Shown here piece by piece: positions 7,662 to 15,334 of a DNA stretch of 38,529 nt. This DNA is from UBA6183 sp034676125. Lineage in GTDB: Bacteria; Bacteroidota; Bacteroidia; UKL13-3. The position numbers and the translations under genes are program-made. The notes under the pieces are model-generated. The model had not been told where the DNA came from. It saw only the letters and a list, made by a program, of their open reading frames with translations, and ran no database searches. The stretch spans positions 1-38,529 of the forward strand of contig JAUCCO010000018.1 of NCBI GenBank assembly GCA_034676125.1. The letters are read 5' to 3'. How positions within the stretch are numbered: position 1 is the stretch's first letter; every line of letters begins with the position of its first letter.

Positions 7662-9896
7662 TTACCCTACATCTTCCCTACTCACTTTTATTAATGGGCT
7701 TGATGCTTTTATTTGATTCATTAGCTCGTCCAGTTGGGCTGTATCATATACCTCAAGTTCAATATTTCCTTCAAACATTCCTGCCTTAGATGAAATATGA
7801 ATAGCATGCATATTAATTTGTAATTGTTTACTTATTGTATCCGTAATAAGACTTACTATACCAACACTATCAATACCTTCAACTTTAATGTGGGTAGTAA
7901 ATGCTTTGTTTTTCTCAAATATCTGATTGGCCCACTTCGCTTTTATAATTCTATATCCATAGTTACTCATTAAACTAATAGCATTGCTACAATTTGTTCT
8001 ATGAATTTTTACACCATCACCTACGGTAATAAAACCAAAAATTTCGTCACCTGGTATTGGGTTACAGCATTTACTAAATGTGTAAGGCAAGTCGCTATCT
8101 TCACCAATAATAACACCATCTTTAGGCAAGTTTTTAACACTTACTTGACTGGCAGACTTCTCTTCTTTTTGCAGTTTTACCTCTTGTATGTGCGCAAGTT
8201 TTTGTTGTTTTACATATTCTAAAATTTCGGAAATATGAATTTTAGTTTTATCAATCCTTTCATCTGCTATCTGCGCATAAAGTTCGCTAACAGTAGGTAA
8301 GTTATAATAGGTAATTAAATCTTGTAAAGCTTCGCTATTAAAGGCTATTTTTTCGTGTGTAAATTTACGTTCTAAAATTTCTTTACCTAATCCAGATGCA
8401 CGTAGTTTAACCTGCTTTTGCCAATCCCTAATTTTACTTTTCGCCTTGGCAGTAACTACATAATTTATCCAATCATCTTTAGGAACTTGCTTGGTTGATG
8501 TAATAACTTCTACCTGATCTCCGTTTGATAATATATGATTAATGGGTACTAATTTATTGTTAACTTTTCCGCCAATACATTTTTCTCCCAATTGGGTATG
8601 CACATCAAAAGCAAAATCTAAAATACTAGCGTTTGCCGGAAGTTTTCGTAATTCACCTTTAGGCGTAAAAACAAAAATTTCATCCGCAAAAAAGTTCATT
8701 TTAAAATCATCCAAAAAGTCTAGCGCATTTTGGTCAGTATTTTCTAAAATTTCGCGAACCCTCGATAGCCATTCTTCCAATCCTGCTTCTTGATTGCTGT
8801 TGTTGTTATCTTTATATTTCCAATGTGCTGCGTAACCTTTTTCTGCAATTTCATCCATTCTCCTGGTTCGCACTTGCACTTCAACCCATTTTCCTTTTGG
8901 CCCCATAACAGTGGTATGCAAACTTTCGTAACCATTGGCCTTTGGCGAACTTACCCAATCTCTTAATCTATCAGGATTTGGTCTGTAATTATTGGTAACT
9001 ACAGAATAAACCCTCCAACAATCAGACTTCTCATTTTCAAAATCAGTATCTATAATAATTCTTATTGCAAATAAATCATACACCTCTTCAAAAGGGATAT
9101 TCTGAGATTTCATTTTATTTAAAATAGAATGAATTGATTTTGGCCTACCTTTAATTTCACATTTAAAACCTGCCTCTTTTAAATCTTCAGTTAGTGGTTC
9201 TATAAATTGCTTTACATATTTATTTCTTTGCGATTTAGTTTCTTGTAGCTTATTTTTAACAAAGGTGTATTTTTCTGGCTCAAGGTATTTGGTTGATAAA
9301 TCTTCGAGCTCAGTTTTTATGGCATATAAACCTAAACGGTGGGCTAATGGTGCATAAACATATTGGGTTTCGCTAGCTATTTTTAATTGCGATTTCGAAC
9401 TCATAGAGTCGAGCGTTCGCATATTATGCAACCTATCTGCAAGCTTTATTAATATTACCCTTACATCATCACTTAAGGTAAGTAATAGTTTTTTAAAATT
9501 TTCTGCTTGTATTGATTTGTCTTGTTGCTCAAAAACACCCGAAATTTTTGTTAATCCATCAATTATCGCGGCAACTTTTTTACCAAAATTTAGTTCAATT
9601 ACATCTAAAGTTACTTCTGTATCTTCTACCACATCATGCAATAAAGCACAAACTATTGATGTAGCACCTAGTCCTATTTCTTCACCACAAATTTGCGCAA
9701 CTGCAATAGGATGAAATATATATGGCTCACCAGATTTTCTACGCATAGTTTTGTGCGCATCTACTGACATTTCAAATGCTTTTCGAATTTGTTTTCTATC
9801 AGTTGAGTCTAAGTTTCGTTTACAAGCCTTAATTACATTTCTATATGCTTTTACTATTTCTTTATTTTCTTTTTCTACATCAATAACAGGCTTCAT
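7662..9896 (-). CDS. spoT: Bifunctional (p)ppGpp synthetase/hydrolase, RelA/SpoT family
   Basis: Makes and degrades the stringent-response alarmone (p)ppGpp. The 744 residues show the full long-RSH layout. The HD hydrolase domain has His62, His87-Asp88 and Glu91-Asp92 (HDVVEDT). The synthetase domain includes KANGYESLHTTVMG and VEVQVRTRRMDEIAEKG. A TGS domain lies around 395-460 (IFVFTPKGEL...DFAFDVH), a helical/zinc-finger-like region contains FSKCCNPIPGD, and a C-terminal ACT domain occupies about 665-740. The intact hydrolase motif argues for a bifunctional Rel/SpoT enzyme. I take the ATG at 9896; a TTG three codons upstream is also possible. A consensus promoter element lies about 30 bases upstream. 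Confidence 0.95.
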   Translation of the reverse strand: MKPVIDVEKENKEIVKAYRNVIKACKRNLDSTDRKQIRKAFEMSVDAHKTMRRKSGEPYIFHPIAVAQICGEEIGLGATSIVCALLHDVVEDTEVTLDVIELNFGKKVAAIIDGLTKISGVFEQQDKSIQAENFKKLLLTLSDDVRVILIKLADRLHNMRTLDSMSSKSQLKIASETQYVYAPLAHRLGLYAIKTELEDLSTKYLEPEKYTFVKNKLQETKSQRNKYVKQFIEPLTEDLKEAGFKCEIKGRPKSIHSILNKMKSQNIPFEEVYDLFAIRIIIDTDFENEKSDCWRVYSVVTNNYRPNPDRLRDWVSSPKANGYESLHTTVMGPKGKWVEVQVRTRRMDEIAEKGYAAHWKYKDNNNSNQEAGLEEWLSRVREILENTDQNALDFLDDFKMNFFADEIFVFTPKGELRKLPANASILDFAFDVHTQLGEKCIGGKVNNKLVPINHILSNGDQVEVITSTKQVPKDDWINYVVTAKAKSKIRDWQKQVKLRASGLGKEILERKFTHEKIAFNSEALQDLITYYNLPTVSELYAQIADERIDKTKIHISEILEYVKQQKLAHIQEVKLQKEEKSASQVSVKNLPKDGVIIGEDSDLPYTFSKCCNPIPGDEIFGFITVGDGVKIHRTNCSNAISLMSNYGYRIIKAKWANQIFEKNKAFTTHIKVEGIDSVGIVSLITDTISKQLQINMHAIHISSKAGMFEGNIELEVYDTAQLDELMNQIKASSPLIKVSREDVG

Positions 9897-9925
9897 ATCT
9901 CTCAATTTATCATTAACTATAAAGG

Positions 9926-9953
9926 CAAATGTAGGTATTTTAAATCATACCAA
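9926..9953 (-). promoter_or_regulatory. Bacteroidota-type promoter for spoT
   Basis: Read on the minus strand, TACATTTG (9933 to 9926) matches TAnnTTTG exactly, 29 bases before the spoT ATG. A TTG (9953-9951) lies 17 bases further upstream, slightly closer than the usual spacing. Confidence 0.55.
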
Positions 9954-10059
9954 TTTTTTTCGAATACGCAATATATTAACACACTAAACCCTAATTTGAT
10001 TTTAAATAATACAGTTACCAAGATGTGATAAATGCAATTTAAATAAGTACAAAAAAAAA

Positions 10060-10090
10060 TTTGCATTAACCATTTTTCGACTTACATTTG
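10060..10090 (+). promoter_or_regulatory. Bacteroidota-type promoter for tRNA-Leu
   Basis: TTTG (10060-10063) and TACATTTG (10083-10090) are separated by 19 bases, matching the -33/-7 consensus of the Bacteroidota primary sigma factor. This is the best promoter in the window. The expected start, about 7 bases downstream, lies just before the tRNA-like fragment at 10105. Confidence 0.75.
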
Positions 10091-10104
10091 CAGTCCTTTA
10101 AAAA

Positions 10105-10121
10105 CGCATATGGCGTAATTG
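10105..10121 (+). pseudogene. Fragment resembling the 5' end of the downstream tRNA-Leu
   Basis: Seventeen bases (CGCATATGGCGTAATTG) match the 5' acceptor/D-arm start of the intact tRNA-Leu at 16 of 17 positions, exactly 100 bases upstream of the matching bases 10205-10221. A second weak similarity, AGACTTAG at 10147, resembles the anticodon-loop region, but there is no T arm or 3' acceptor strand. It looks like a decayed tandem copy. Confidence 0.4.
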
Positions 10122-10124
10122 TAC

Positions 10125-10170
10125 ACTGATAAACATCAGTATTGCAAGACTTAGAATAACCAATTATTCT
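10125..10170 (+). other. Two consecutive tetraloop hairpins in the tRNA-Leu leader
   Basis: ACTGAT-AAAC-ATCAGT (10125-10140) and AGAATAA-CCAA-TTATTCT (10153-10170) are perfect stems of 6 and 7 pairs, each with a 4-base loop. They lie between the promoter and the intact tRNA and would be part of the primary transcript. They may be processing or folding elements; the function is unknown. Confidence 0.45.
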
Positions 10171-10203
10171 ATTTTATTACAAGATATGTTATTACAAAAG
10201 AAT

Positions 10204-10285
10204 GCGCATGTGGCGTAATTGGTAGCCGTGCCAGACTTAGGATCTGGTGCCGAGAGGCGTGGGGGTTCGAGTCCCTCCATGCGCA
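10204..10285 (+). tRNA. tRNA-Leu (anticodon UAG)
   Basis: A complete class II cloverleaf. The acceptor stem is GCGCATG (10204-10210) with CATGCGC (10278-10284), then discriminator A; CCA is not encoded. The anticodon stem CCAGA / TCTGG encloses loop CTTAGGA, giving anticodon TAG, which reads CUN leucine codons. A long variable arm (TGCCGAGAGGCGT region) confirms the class II type, and the T arm holds GGTTCGA. A terminator follows 17 bases later. Confidence 0.95.
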
Positions 10286-10301
10286 CAATAAGATACGAAA
10301 G

Positions 10302-10330
10302 AGACTGACCTTAAAAATCAGTCTTTTTTT
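10302..10330 (+). terminator. Intrinsic terminator between tRNA-Leu and tig
   Basis: AGACTGA (10302-10308) pairs with TCAGTCT (10318-10324), followed by a T run to 10330. It ends only 20 bases before the tig start codon, so it either ends the tRNA transcript or sits within the tig leader. I see no good separate tig promoter after it. Confidence 0.75.
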
Positions 10331-10350
10331 ATTAACACACAAATTTGAAT

Positions 10351-11727
10351 ATGAACGTTACTTTTGATAAAAAAGACGCCTTAAATGGCACTATTTCAGT
10401 TAACATATCAGGCGCTGATTATGCTAAAGATATTGACACCAAATTAAAAGATTTTCAAAAACGTGCCAACATTCCTGGATTCCGTCCGGGTATGGCTCCA
10501 AAAGGCATGATTGAAAAAATGTATGGTACAACCGTTTTACTTGAGGCAATTAATAGTGCTGCAAGTCGTGGTTTGTTTGATTACATTGAAGCCGAAAAAT
10601 TAAACATTTTAGGCCAACCCGTATTAACCGAAGATACCAAGGTTGATGAATTGGTTAAAGGCAATGAGTATGTATTTAAGTTTGATGTAGGTTTATCACC
10701 AGAAATTAACTTAAACATTTCGGATAAAGATGTATTTACTAAACTAAAAGTTGTTGTTTCTGAAGCTCAGATTGATGAAGAAGTTGACCGTTTACAAAAA
10801 CGCTCGGGTAATTTAATTGATGTTGATTCTGCTACAGATAACGATATAGTTTACACAACCATGGCCGAGTTAAACGACAATGGCGATGTGCTTGAAGGCG
10901 GTGTATTCTCTGATTCAACACCAATTTTAATTCAATCAATTAAAAACGAAGCCATCAAAGCTGAATTTTTAGGTTCAACTCCAGGAAAAACTTTTGATCT
11001 AAATGTGTTCGATTTGTTTGATAATGACCAGTCAGAAATGTCTCATGCATTAAACATTAACAAATTAGCTGTGGCTGATATCAACAAAAACTTCCGTGTA
11101 ACGGTAAAAGATATTAAGCGCAACGAAAAAGCAGAGCTAAACCAAGAAATGTTTGACAAAGCTTATGGCGAAGGTGCTGTAACATCTGTTGAAGAATTAC
11201 GTGCTCGTATTAAAACAGAACTAGAAGGTTATTTTGGCGATCAAGCAGATCATTTACTTGAACACGAAATGATGGAATCTTTAGTTGCTAAACAAAACAT
11301 AGAATTACCTGATGCATTTTTAAAGCGTTGGTTAATCGACCGTCATGAAGATAAATTTAGTACTGAAAACGTTGAAGAAAACTATGGCAACGAAGCTAAT
11401 TACTTGCGCAACCATTTGTTTGAAGAAAAAGTATTAAGCGATGCGGGTGTTAAGGTAGAAGATGCAGATATAAAATTGGCTGCATTAAACTATACACGCA
11501 GCATGTTTGGCGCTTATGGCACTGCTGGTATTAGCGATGAAATGCTTGAAGGTATTATTGAGCCAAGCATGAAAAAAGAAGATTACCGAAGCCGTATGAT
11601 TAACCTTGCTGTTTCGCAAAAAGTGCGTGAAGTAATTAAAAGCAAAGTTAAAATTGTAGAAAAAGAAGTGAGCAGCGAAGAGTTTTTTGAACTTGTAGCT
11701 AAACACAACGAAGAGCATAAACACTAA
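10351..11727 (+). CDS. tig: Trigger factor (ribosome-associated chaperone)
   Basis: Binds the ribosomal exit tunnel and shields nascent chains. At 458 residues it has the usual three-part layout. The N-terminal ribosome-binding domain contains the signature loop GFRPGMAP (43-50) preceding KGMIEKMYG. The middle FKBP-like region (about 150-245) has diverged, as is common in Bacteroidota. The C-terminal helical arm contains ELPDAFLKRWLID. The ATG at 10351 is chosen over a TTG two codons earlier. It is followed by its own terminator, with clpP and clpX next, the common arrangement that groups folding and degradation functions. Confidence 0.94.
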   Translation: MNVTFDKKDALNGTISVNISGADYAKDIDTKLKDFQKRANIPGFRPGMAPKGMIEKMYGTTVLLEAINSAASRGLFDYIEAEKLNILGQPVLTEDTKVDELVKGNEYVFKFDVGLSPEINLNISDKDVFTKLKVVVSEAQIDEEVDRLQKRSGNLIDVDSATDNDIVYTTMAELNDNGDVLEGGVFSDSTPILIQSIKNEAIKAEFLGSTPGKTFDLNVFDLFDNDQSEMSHALNINKLAVADINKNFRVTVKDIKRNEKAELNQEMFDKAYGEGAVTSVEELRARIKTELEGYFGDQADHLLEHEMMESLVAKQNIELPDAFLKRWLIDRHEDKFSTENVEENYGNEANYLRNHLFEEKVLSDAGVKVEDADIKLAALNYTRSMFGAYGTAGISDEMLEGIIEPSMKKEDYRSRMINLAVSQKVREVIKSKVKIVEKEVSSEEFFELVAKHNEEHKH

Positions 11728-11747
11728 GATATTTTTTATATCAACCT

Positions 11748-11781
11748 AAAAAAGACGCGACAAAATCGCGTCTTTTTTTTT
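11748..11781 (+). terminator. Intrinsic terminator after tig
   Basis: AAAAAAGACGCGA (11748-11760) pairs with TCGCGTC plus a T run (11766-11781) around loop CAAAA. The remaining 167 bases up to clpP contain no gene and no exact TAnnTTTG element that I can see. Confidence 0.9.
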
Positions 11782-11948
11782 CAATTATTTGGTTCCTTGG
11801 CAGTAATTAAACCTATTTGTCTACACTAAACCAGTATTAACCTAAAACCAATGCACAAATTGAGTTGTTAAATGTCAGTAAATACAAATGGCACAACACT
11901 TGAAACTTAGAATCTACTTTATATATTGCAACCAAATAAAAACACGTT

Positions 11949-12638
11949 ATGATGGATCACGGAAAAGAATTTAGAAAATACGCAATTAAACACAAAGGCA
12001 TTAGCAGCATAGCAGTTGATGCATACCTAGAAAGTTCTGTTGAAGGAATGACCCGTACAGTTATTGAAGAGCGTCCAATGAATTTTAGAGAGATTGACGT
12101 TTTTTCTCGTTTAATGGCAGACAGAATTATTTTTTTAGGAATGCCAATTGATGATTATGTAGCAAACATTGTACAAGCTCAATTATTATTTTTAGATTCG
12201 ATGGATGCGCGAAGAGATGTACAAATGTACATTAACTCGCCCGGTGGAAGTGTATATGCGGGTTTAGGAATTTACGATACCATGCAATGGATTAACCCCG
12301 ATGTAGCAACAATATGTACTGGCTTAGCTGCAAGTATGGGTGCCGTGTTACAGTGTGCTGGTGCTAAAGGCAAACGTACAGCATTGCCTCATGCCCGTAT
12401 TATGATTCACCAACCTTTAGGTGGCGCACAAGGCCAAGCTAGTGATATTGAAATTACTGCTCGCGAAATACAAAAACTGAAAAAAGAATTATACGATATT
12501 ATTGCTGAACATAGCGGACAAACTTTTGAAAAAGTACAACAAGATAGCGATCGTGATTATTGGATGACTGCCCAAGAAGCCAAAGATTACGGTATGCTTG
12601 ACGATGTTTTAAACAAAACCAAAAAGGTTCATAGCTAA
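11949..12638 (+). CDS. clpP: ATP-dependent Clp protease proteolytic subunit
   Basis: The serine peptidase that forms the tetradecameric proteolytic chamber served here by ClpX. The catalytic triad is visible as Ser129 in GLAASMGA, His154 in MIHQPLGG and Asp203 in SDRDYW. NSPGGSVYAGLGIYD (96-110) gives the oxyanion and substrate strand. At 229 residues it is somewhat longer than the E. coli precursor, with an extended N-terminus before the conserved core (VIEERPMNF...). A second ATG directly follows the first. clpX lies downstream but is separated by a terminator, so expression of the two may be only partly coupled. Confidence 0.96.
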   Translation: MMDHGKEFRKYAIKHKGISSIAVDAYLESSVEGMTRTVIEERPMNFREIDVFSRLMADRIIFLGMPIDDYVANIVQAQLLFLDSMDARRDVQMYINSPGGSVYAGLGIYDTMQWINPDVATICTGLAASMGAVLQCAGAKGKRTALPHARIMIHQPLGGAQGQASDIEITAREIQKLKKELYDIIAEHSGQTFEKVQQDSDRDYWMTAQEAKDYGMLDDVLNKTKKVHS

Positions 12639-12657
12639 ACTTTTAAATAACTTTTGC

Positions 12658-12695
12658 CAAGCCAACCAAATAAACGTGGTTGGCTTGTTTTTTTT
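12658..12695 (+). terminator. Intrinsic terminator between clpP and clpX
   Basis: CAAGCCAACCA (12658-12668) pairs with TGGTTGGCTTG (12677-12687) around an 8-base loop, followed by a run of eight Ts. It is a strong terminator lying 18 bases before the clpX ATG. Confidence 0.85.
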
Positions 12696-12698
12696 ATA

Positions 12699-12706
12699 GA
12701 TATTTG
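12699..12706 (+). promoter_or_regulatory. Probable -7 promoter element of clpX
   Basis: GATATTTG differs from TAnnTTTG at one position and ends 6 bases before the clpX ATG at 12713. If used, the transcript would start at or very near the start codon, giving a leaderless or nearly leaderless mRNA. Confidence 0.4.
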
Positions 12707-12712
12707 CACCAC

Positions 12713-13948
12713 ATGAGTAAGAAAAAAGAAGATGTTTGTTCATTTTGCGGACGACCAAAAAGCCAAACAGAGTACCTTATATCAGGACTTGATGCTTTAA
12801 TTTGTGAAAACTGCATAGATCAAGCTTACCGCATTGTTAACGAAGACCAAGGAGCTGCTGGCAGCAAACAAACATCATTTGAGTTTGTAGAGAAACAATA
12901 TAAACCTGCCGAAATAAAAAAACACTTAGACCAATACGTTATTGGACAAGATGATGCTAAAAAGGTATTAAGTGTTGCTGTTTACAATCACTTTAAACGT
13001 TTACTGCATAAAAACAAAACCAATGATGTTGAATTAGAAAAATCGAACATTTTATTGGTAGGCGAAACTGGTACCGGAAAAACACTTTTGGCAAAAACTT
13101 TAGCCAAATTACTTAATGTGCCATTTTGCATTGCCGATGCTACTGTGCTAACCGAAGCTGGTTATGTTGGCGAAGATGTAGAAAGTGTTTTATCTCGTTT
13201 GCTACAAGCTGCAAACTATGATGTAGCAGCTGCAGAAAGAGGTATTGTTTACATTGATGAAATTGATAAAATTAGTCGTAAAAGCGATAACCCAAGCATT
13301 ACACGTGATGTAAGTGGAGAAGGTGTTCAACAAGCTTTATTAAAGATACTTGAAGGTACAACATCAAATGTTCCACCTCAAGGTGGCCGCAAGCATCCCG
13401 ACCAAAAAATGGTAGCCATTAACACCGAAAATATACTATTTATATGCGGTGGTGCTTTTGAAGGAATTGACAAACAAATTGCACGTAGAATGCAAGCACA
13501 AGCAATTGGTTTTAAAAGTAAAGATGGTATAAAAGCCGACCAAGATAATTACTTACAATACATATCTCCTGCTGATTTAAGAAACTTTGGTTTAATACCC
13601 GAAATAATTGGTCGCTTGCCCGTGTTGTGTCATTTAAATCCTTTAGATAGAGATACACTTTACCGTATTTTGGTTGAGCCCAAAAATGCTTTGATAAAAC
13701 AGTACATTAAAATGTTTGAATTAGAAGGCATTAAATTAACCATTACCGAAGATATTATTAATTTAATAGTTGATACTGCTTTTGAATTAAAACTAGGCGC
13801 ACGCGGATTAAGAAGTATTTGCGAAAGCATAATGACCGATTATATGTATGATGCACCAAGCAATAAAATTAAAGAACTTAATATTTCTGTTGAGATAGCC
13901 AAAGAAAAACTTGACATGCTTAAATTTAAAAGCATTAAAGCAGCATAA
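12713..13948 (+). CDS. clpX: ATP-dependent Clp protease ATP-binding subunit ClpX
   Basis: The AAA+ unfoldase that recognises and feeds substrates to ClpP. In 411 residues I see the N-terminal zinc-binding domain with Cys9, Cys12, Cys31 and Cys34, then Walker A GETGTGKT (117-124), pore loop GYVG (150-153), Walker B with IVYIDEID (178-185), and the C-terminal sensor-2 region LKLGARGLRS. The start at 12713 places the zinc domain at the N-terminus as in all ClpX; the open frame upstream runs through the terminator stem and is not coding. It is followed by a terminator. Confidence 0.97.
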   Translation: MSKKKEDVCSFCGRPKSQTEYLISGLDALICENCIDQAYRIVNEDQGAAGSKQTSFEFVEKQYKPAEIKKHLDQYVIGQDDAKKVLSVAVYNHFKRLLHKNKTNDVELEKSNILLVGETGTGKTLLAKTLAKLLNVPFCIADATVLTEAGYVGEDVESVLSRLLQAANYDVAAAERGIVYIDEIDKISRKSDNPSITRDVSGEGVQQALLKILEGTTSNVPPQGGRKHPDQKMVAINTENILFICGGAFEGIDKQIARRMQAQAIGFKSKDGIKADQDNYLQYISPADLRNFGLIPEIIGRLPVLCHLNPLDRDTLYRILVEPKNALIKQYIKMFELEGIKLTITEDIINLIVDTAFELKLGARGLRSICESIMTDYMYDAPSNKIKELNISVEIAKEKLDMLKFKSIKAA

Positions 13949-13963
13949 AATTCACAATATTTT

Positions 13964-14004
13964 AAAAAAGCCAAATCATTATAATATTTTGATTTGGCTT
14001 TTTT
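13964..14004 (+). terminator. Intrinsic terminator after clpX
   Basis: AAAAAAGCCAAATCA pairs with TGATTTGGCTTTTTT (arms 13964-13978 and 13990-14004) around an AT-rich loop. Confidence 0.85.
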
Positions 14005-14079
14005 GTTTTAATTGCTTTCCGACAAAAAAATATGTTGTTTAATTAATGGAACAATTATACCTTGTATTACCATAAATTT

Positions 14080-14640
14080 ATGAAACAGCAATTTTTTCTT
14101 GGATTAACACTCTTGTTTAGCTTAGTTGTAAATGCCCAAATTAACACTAAACTAAAAAATGAAGAATACTCATCAGCTATCAAGTTTAACTTGATTAGTC
14201 CAATAGTTAGTGCCATCGCTTTTCAGTACGAAAAAAGCTTAACAAAGGATGCTTCGTTTATTGTAACGGCAAGCTACTTTACAGGGCAAATAAGCAAAAG
14301 TACCGAAACCATAAGAGGCATTTCTACATGTTTAGAATATCGATATTACCTTGATGATAAATTTATGAGTGGTTATTATTTACAACCCTTTATTCGTTTT
14401 CAATACTTTAAAGATATTAGTACAAAAACTGACGAACTTTCGGTGCCAGGGGTTGGCCTATTGGTTGGTTATCAAAAAATATTATTAAAACGGCTTTGTT
14501 TTGATATGAATTTTGGTCCAGTGTATAACTTTGGTGAGTTAACCTCTCCAACTAATAATTATGGTAAAACCGATTTACGCCCAATGTTTAAAGGATATTG
14601 GATGCGTGGAGGAGTTAGTATTGGCTATTTAATTAATTAA
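14080..14640 (+). CDS. Secreted outer-membrane beta-barrel-like protein, paralog A
   Basis: A 186-residue protein with signal peptide MKQQFFLGLTLLFSLVVNAQ. The mature part consists of alternating beta strands with aromatic girdle residues, beginning AIKFNLISPI and ending GGVSIGYLIN, as expected for a small outer-membrane barrel (DUF3575-like by eye). The ATG at 14080 starts the signal peptide; the frame is open six codons upstream. Only 4 bases separate it from the next, related gene. Function unknown. Confidence 0.7.
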   Translation: MKQQFFLGLTLLFSLVVNAQINTKLKNEEYSSAIKFNLISPIVSAIAFQYEKSLTKDASFIVTASYFTGQISKSTETIRGISTCLEYRYYLDDKFMSGYYLQPFIRFQYFKDISTKTDELSVPGVGLLVGYQKILLKRLCFDMNFGPVYNFGELTSPTNNYGKTDLRPMFKGYWMRGGVSIGYLIN

Positions 14641-14644
14641 ACTT

Positions 14645-15328
14645 ATGAAATACAATTTAACATTATTAGTGCTGCTATCTAGCACATTTATTATGGCACA
14701 AAATACTACCGAAACGGTAAGAAAACACGCTATAAAAGCAAACCTATTAAGCCCAATTTACAACACCTTAAACATTAGTTACGAAGGTTTATTAAAATCA
14801 AATGGAAACTCATTTGCAATTGGGGCAACTTACATGGATTTTAACGACTTTGGCAATAATAATTACAGTTATAACAACACTTCAATGGTAACTTCAACCA
14901 ACGTTAAAGGCGTTTCATTAACTTACGATTACAAAATTCATTTTACTAATAATGGTTTTGAAGGCGCTTATTTAGCACCATTTGCACGAATGCTTTACTA
15001 CGAGCGTAATGCTGTTGATTATGGTACAACAGCAGGAGGACCACCAAATTTTTATCAAGATTATTATAAAGAAGAATTTAAATACTTAAGCATAGGATTA
15101 GGTTTTACTGTTGGCTACCAGTTTGTAATTAACAACCGTGTTTCTTTTGATTTTTTTGGTGGGCCTGCCTATCAAATATTATTATCAGAAGACCGTACCA
15201 CAACCAATCTTTCTAACGGATTAAAGATGCCAAACCAAGATGAAACACTACTAGCCAATGCTATTCCTAATAGGTATATTAAAGGTTATGGTTTGCGTGG
15301 AGGAATTACAATTGGTTTTTTATTTTAA
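14645..15328 (+). CDS. Secreted outer-membrane beta-barrel-like protein, paralog B
   Basis: A 227-residue protein with signal peptide MKYNLTLLVLLSSTFIMAQ. It shares AIKANLLSPIYNTL near the N-terminus, GLGFTVGYQF, GGPAYQILL, and IPNRYIKGYG near the C-terminus with paralog C, and a looser pattern with paralog A. Strand-like alternation and a terminal aromatic (GFLF) fit an outer-membrane barrel. It is the middle gene of a tight three-gene run with 4- and 6-base gaps, clearly one transcript. Function unknown. Confidence 0.7.
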   Translation: MKYNLTLLVLLSSTFIMAQNTTETVRKHAIKANLLSPIYNTLNISYEGLLKSNGNSFAIGATYMDFNDFGNNNYSYNNTSMVTSTNVKGVSLTYDYKIHFTNNGFEGAYLAPFARMLYYERNAVDYGTTAGGPPNFYQDYYKEEFKYLSIGLGFTVGYQFVINNRVSFDFFGGPAYQILLSEDRTTTNLSNGLKMPNQDETLLANAIPNRYIKGYGLRGGITIGFLF

Positions 15329-15334
15329 TACGTA

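Noticed and set aside
10105..10203. A second functional tRNA upstream of tRNA-Leu
   Set aside because: There is no T arm and no matching 3' acceptor strand, so it cannot fold into a cloverleaf.
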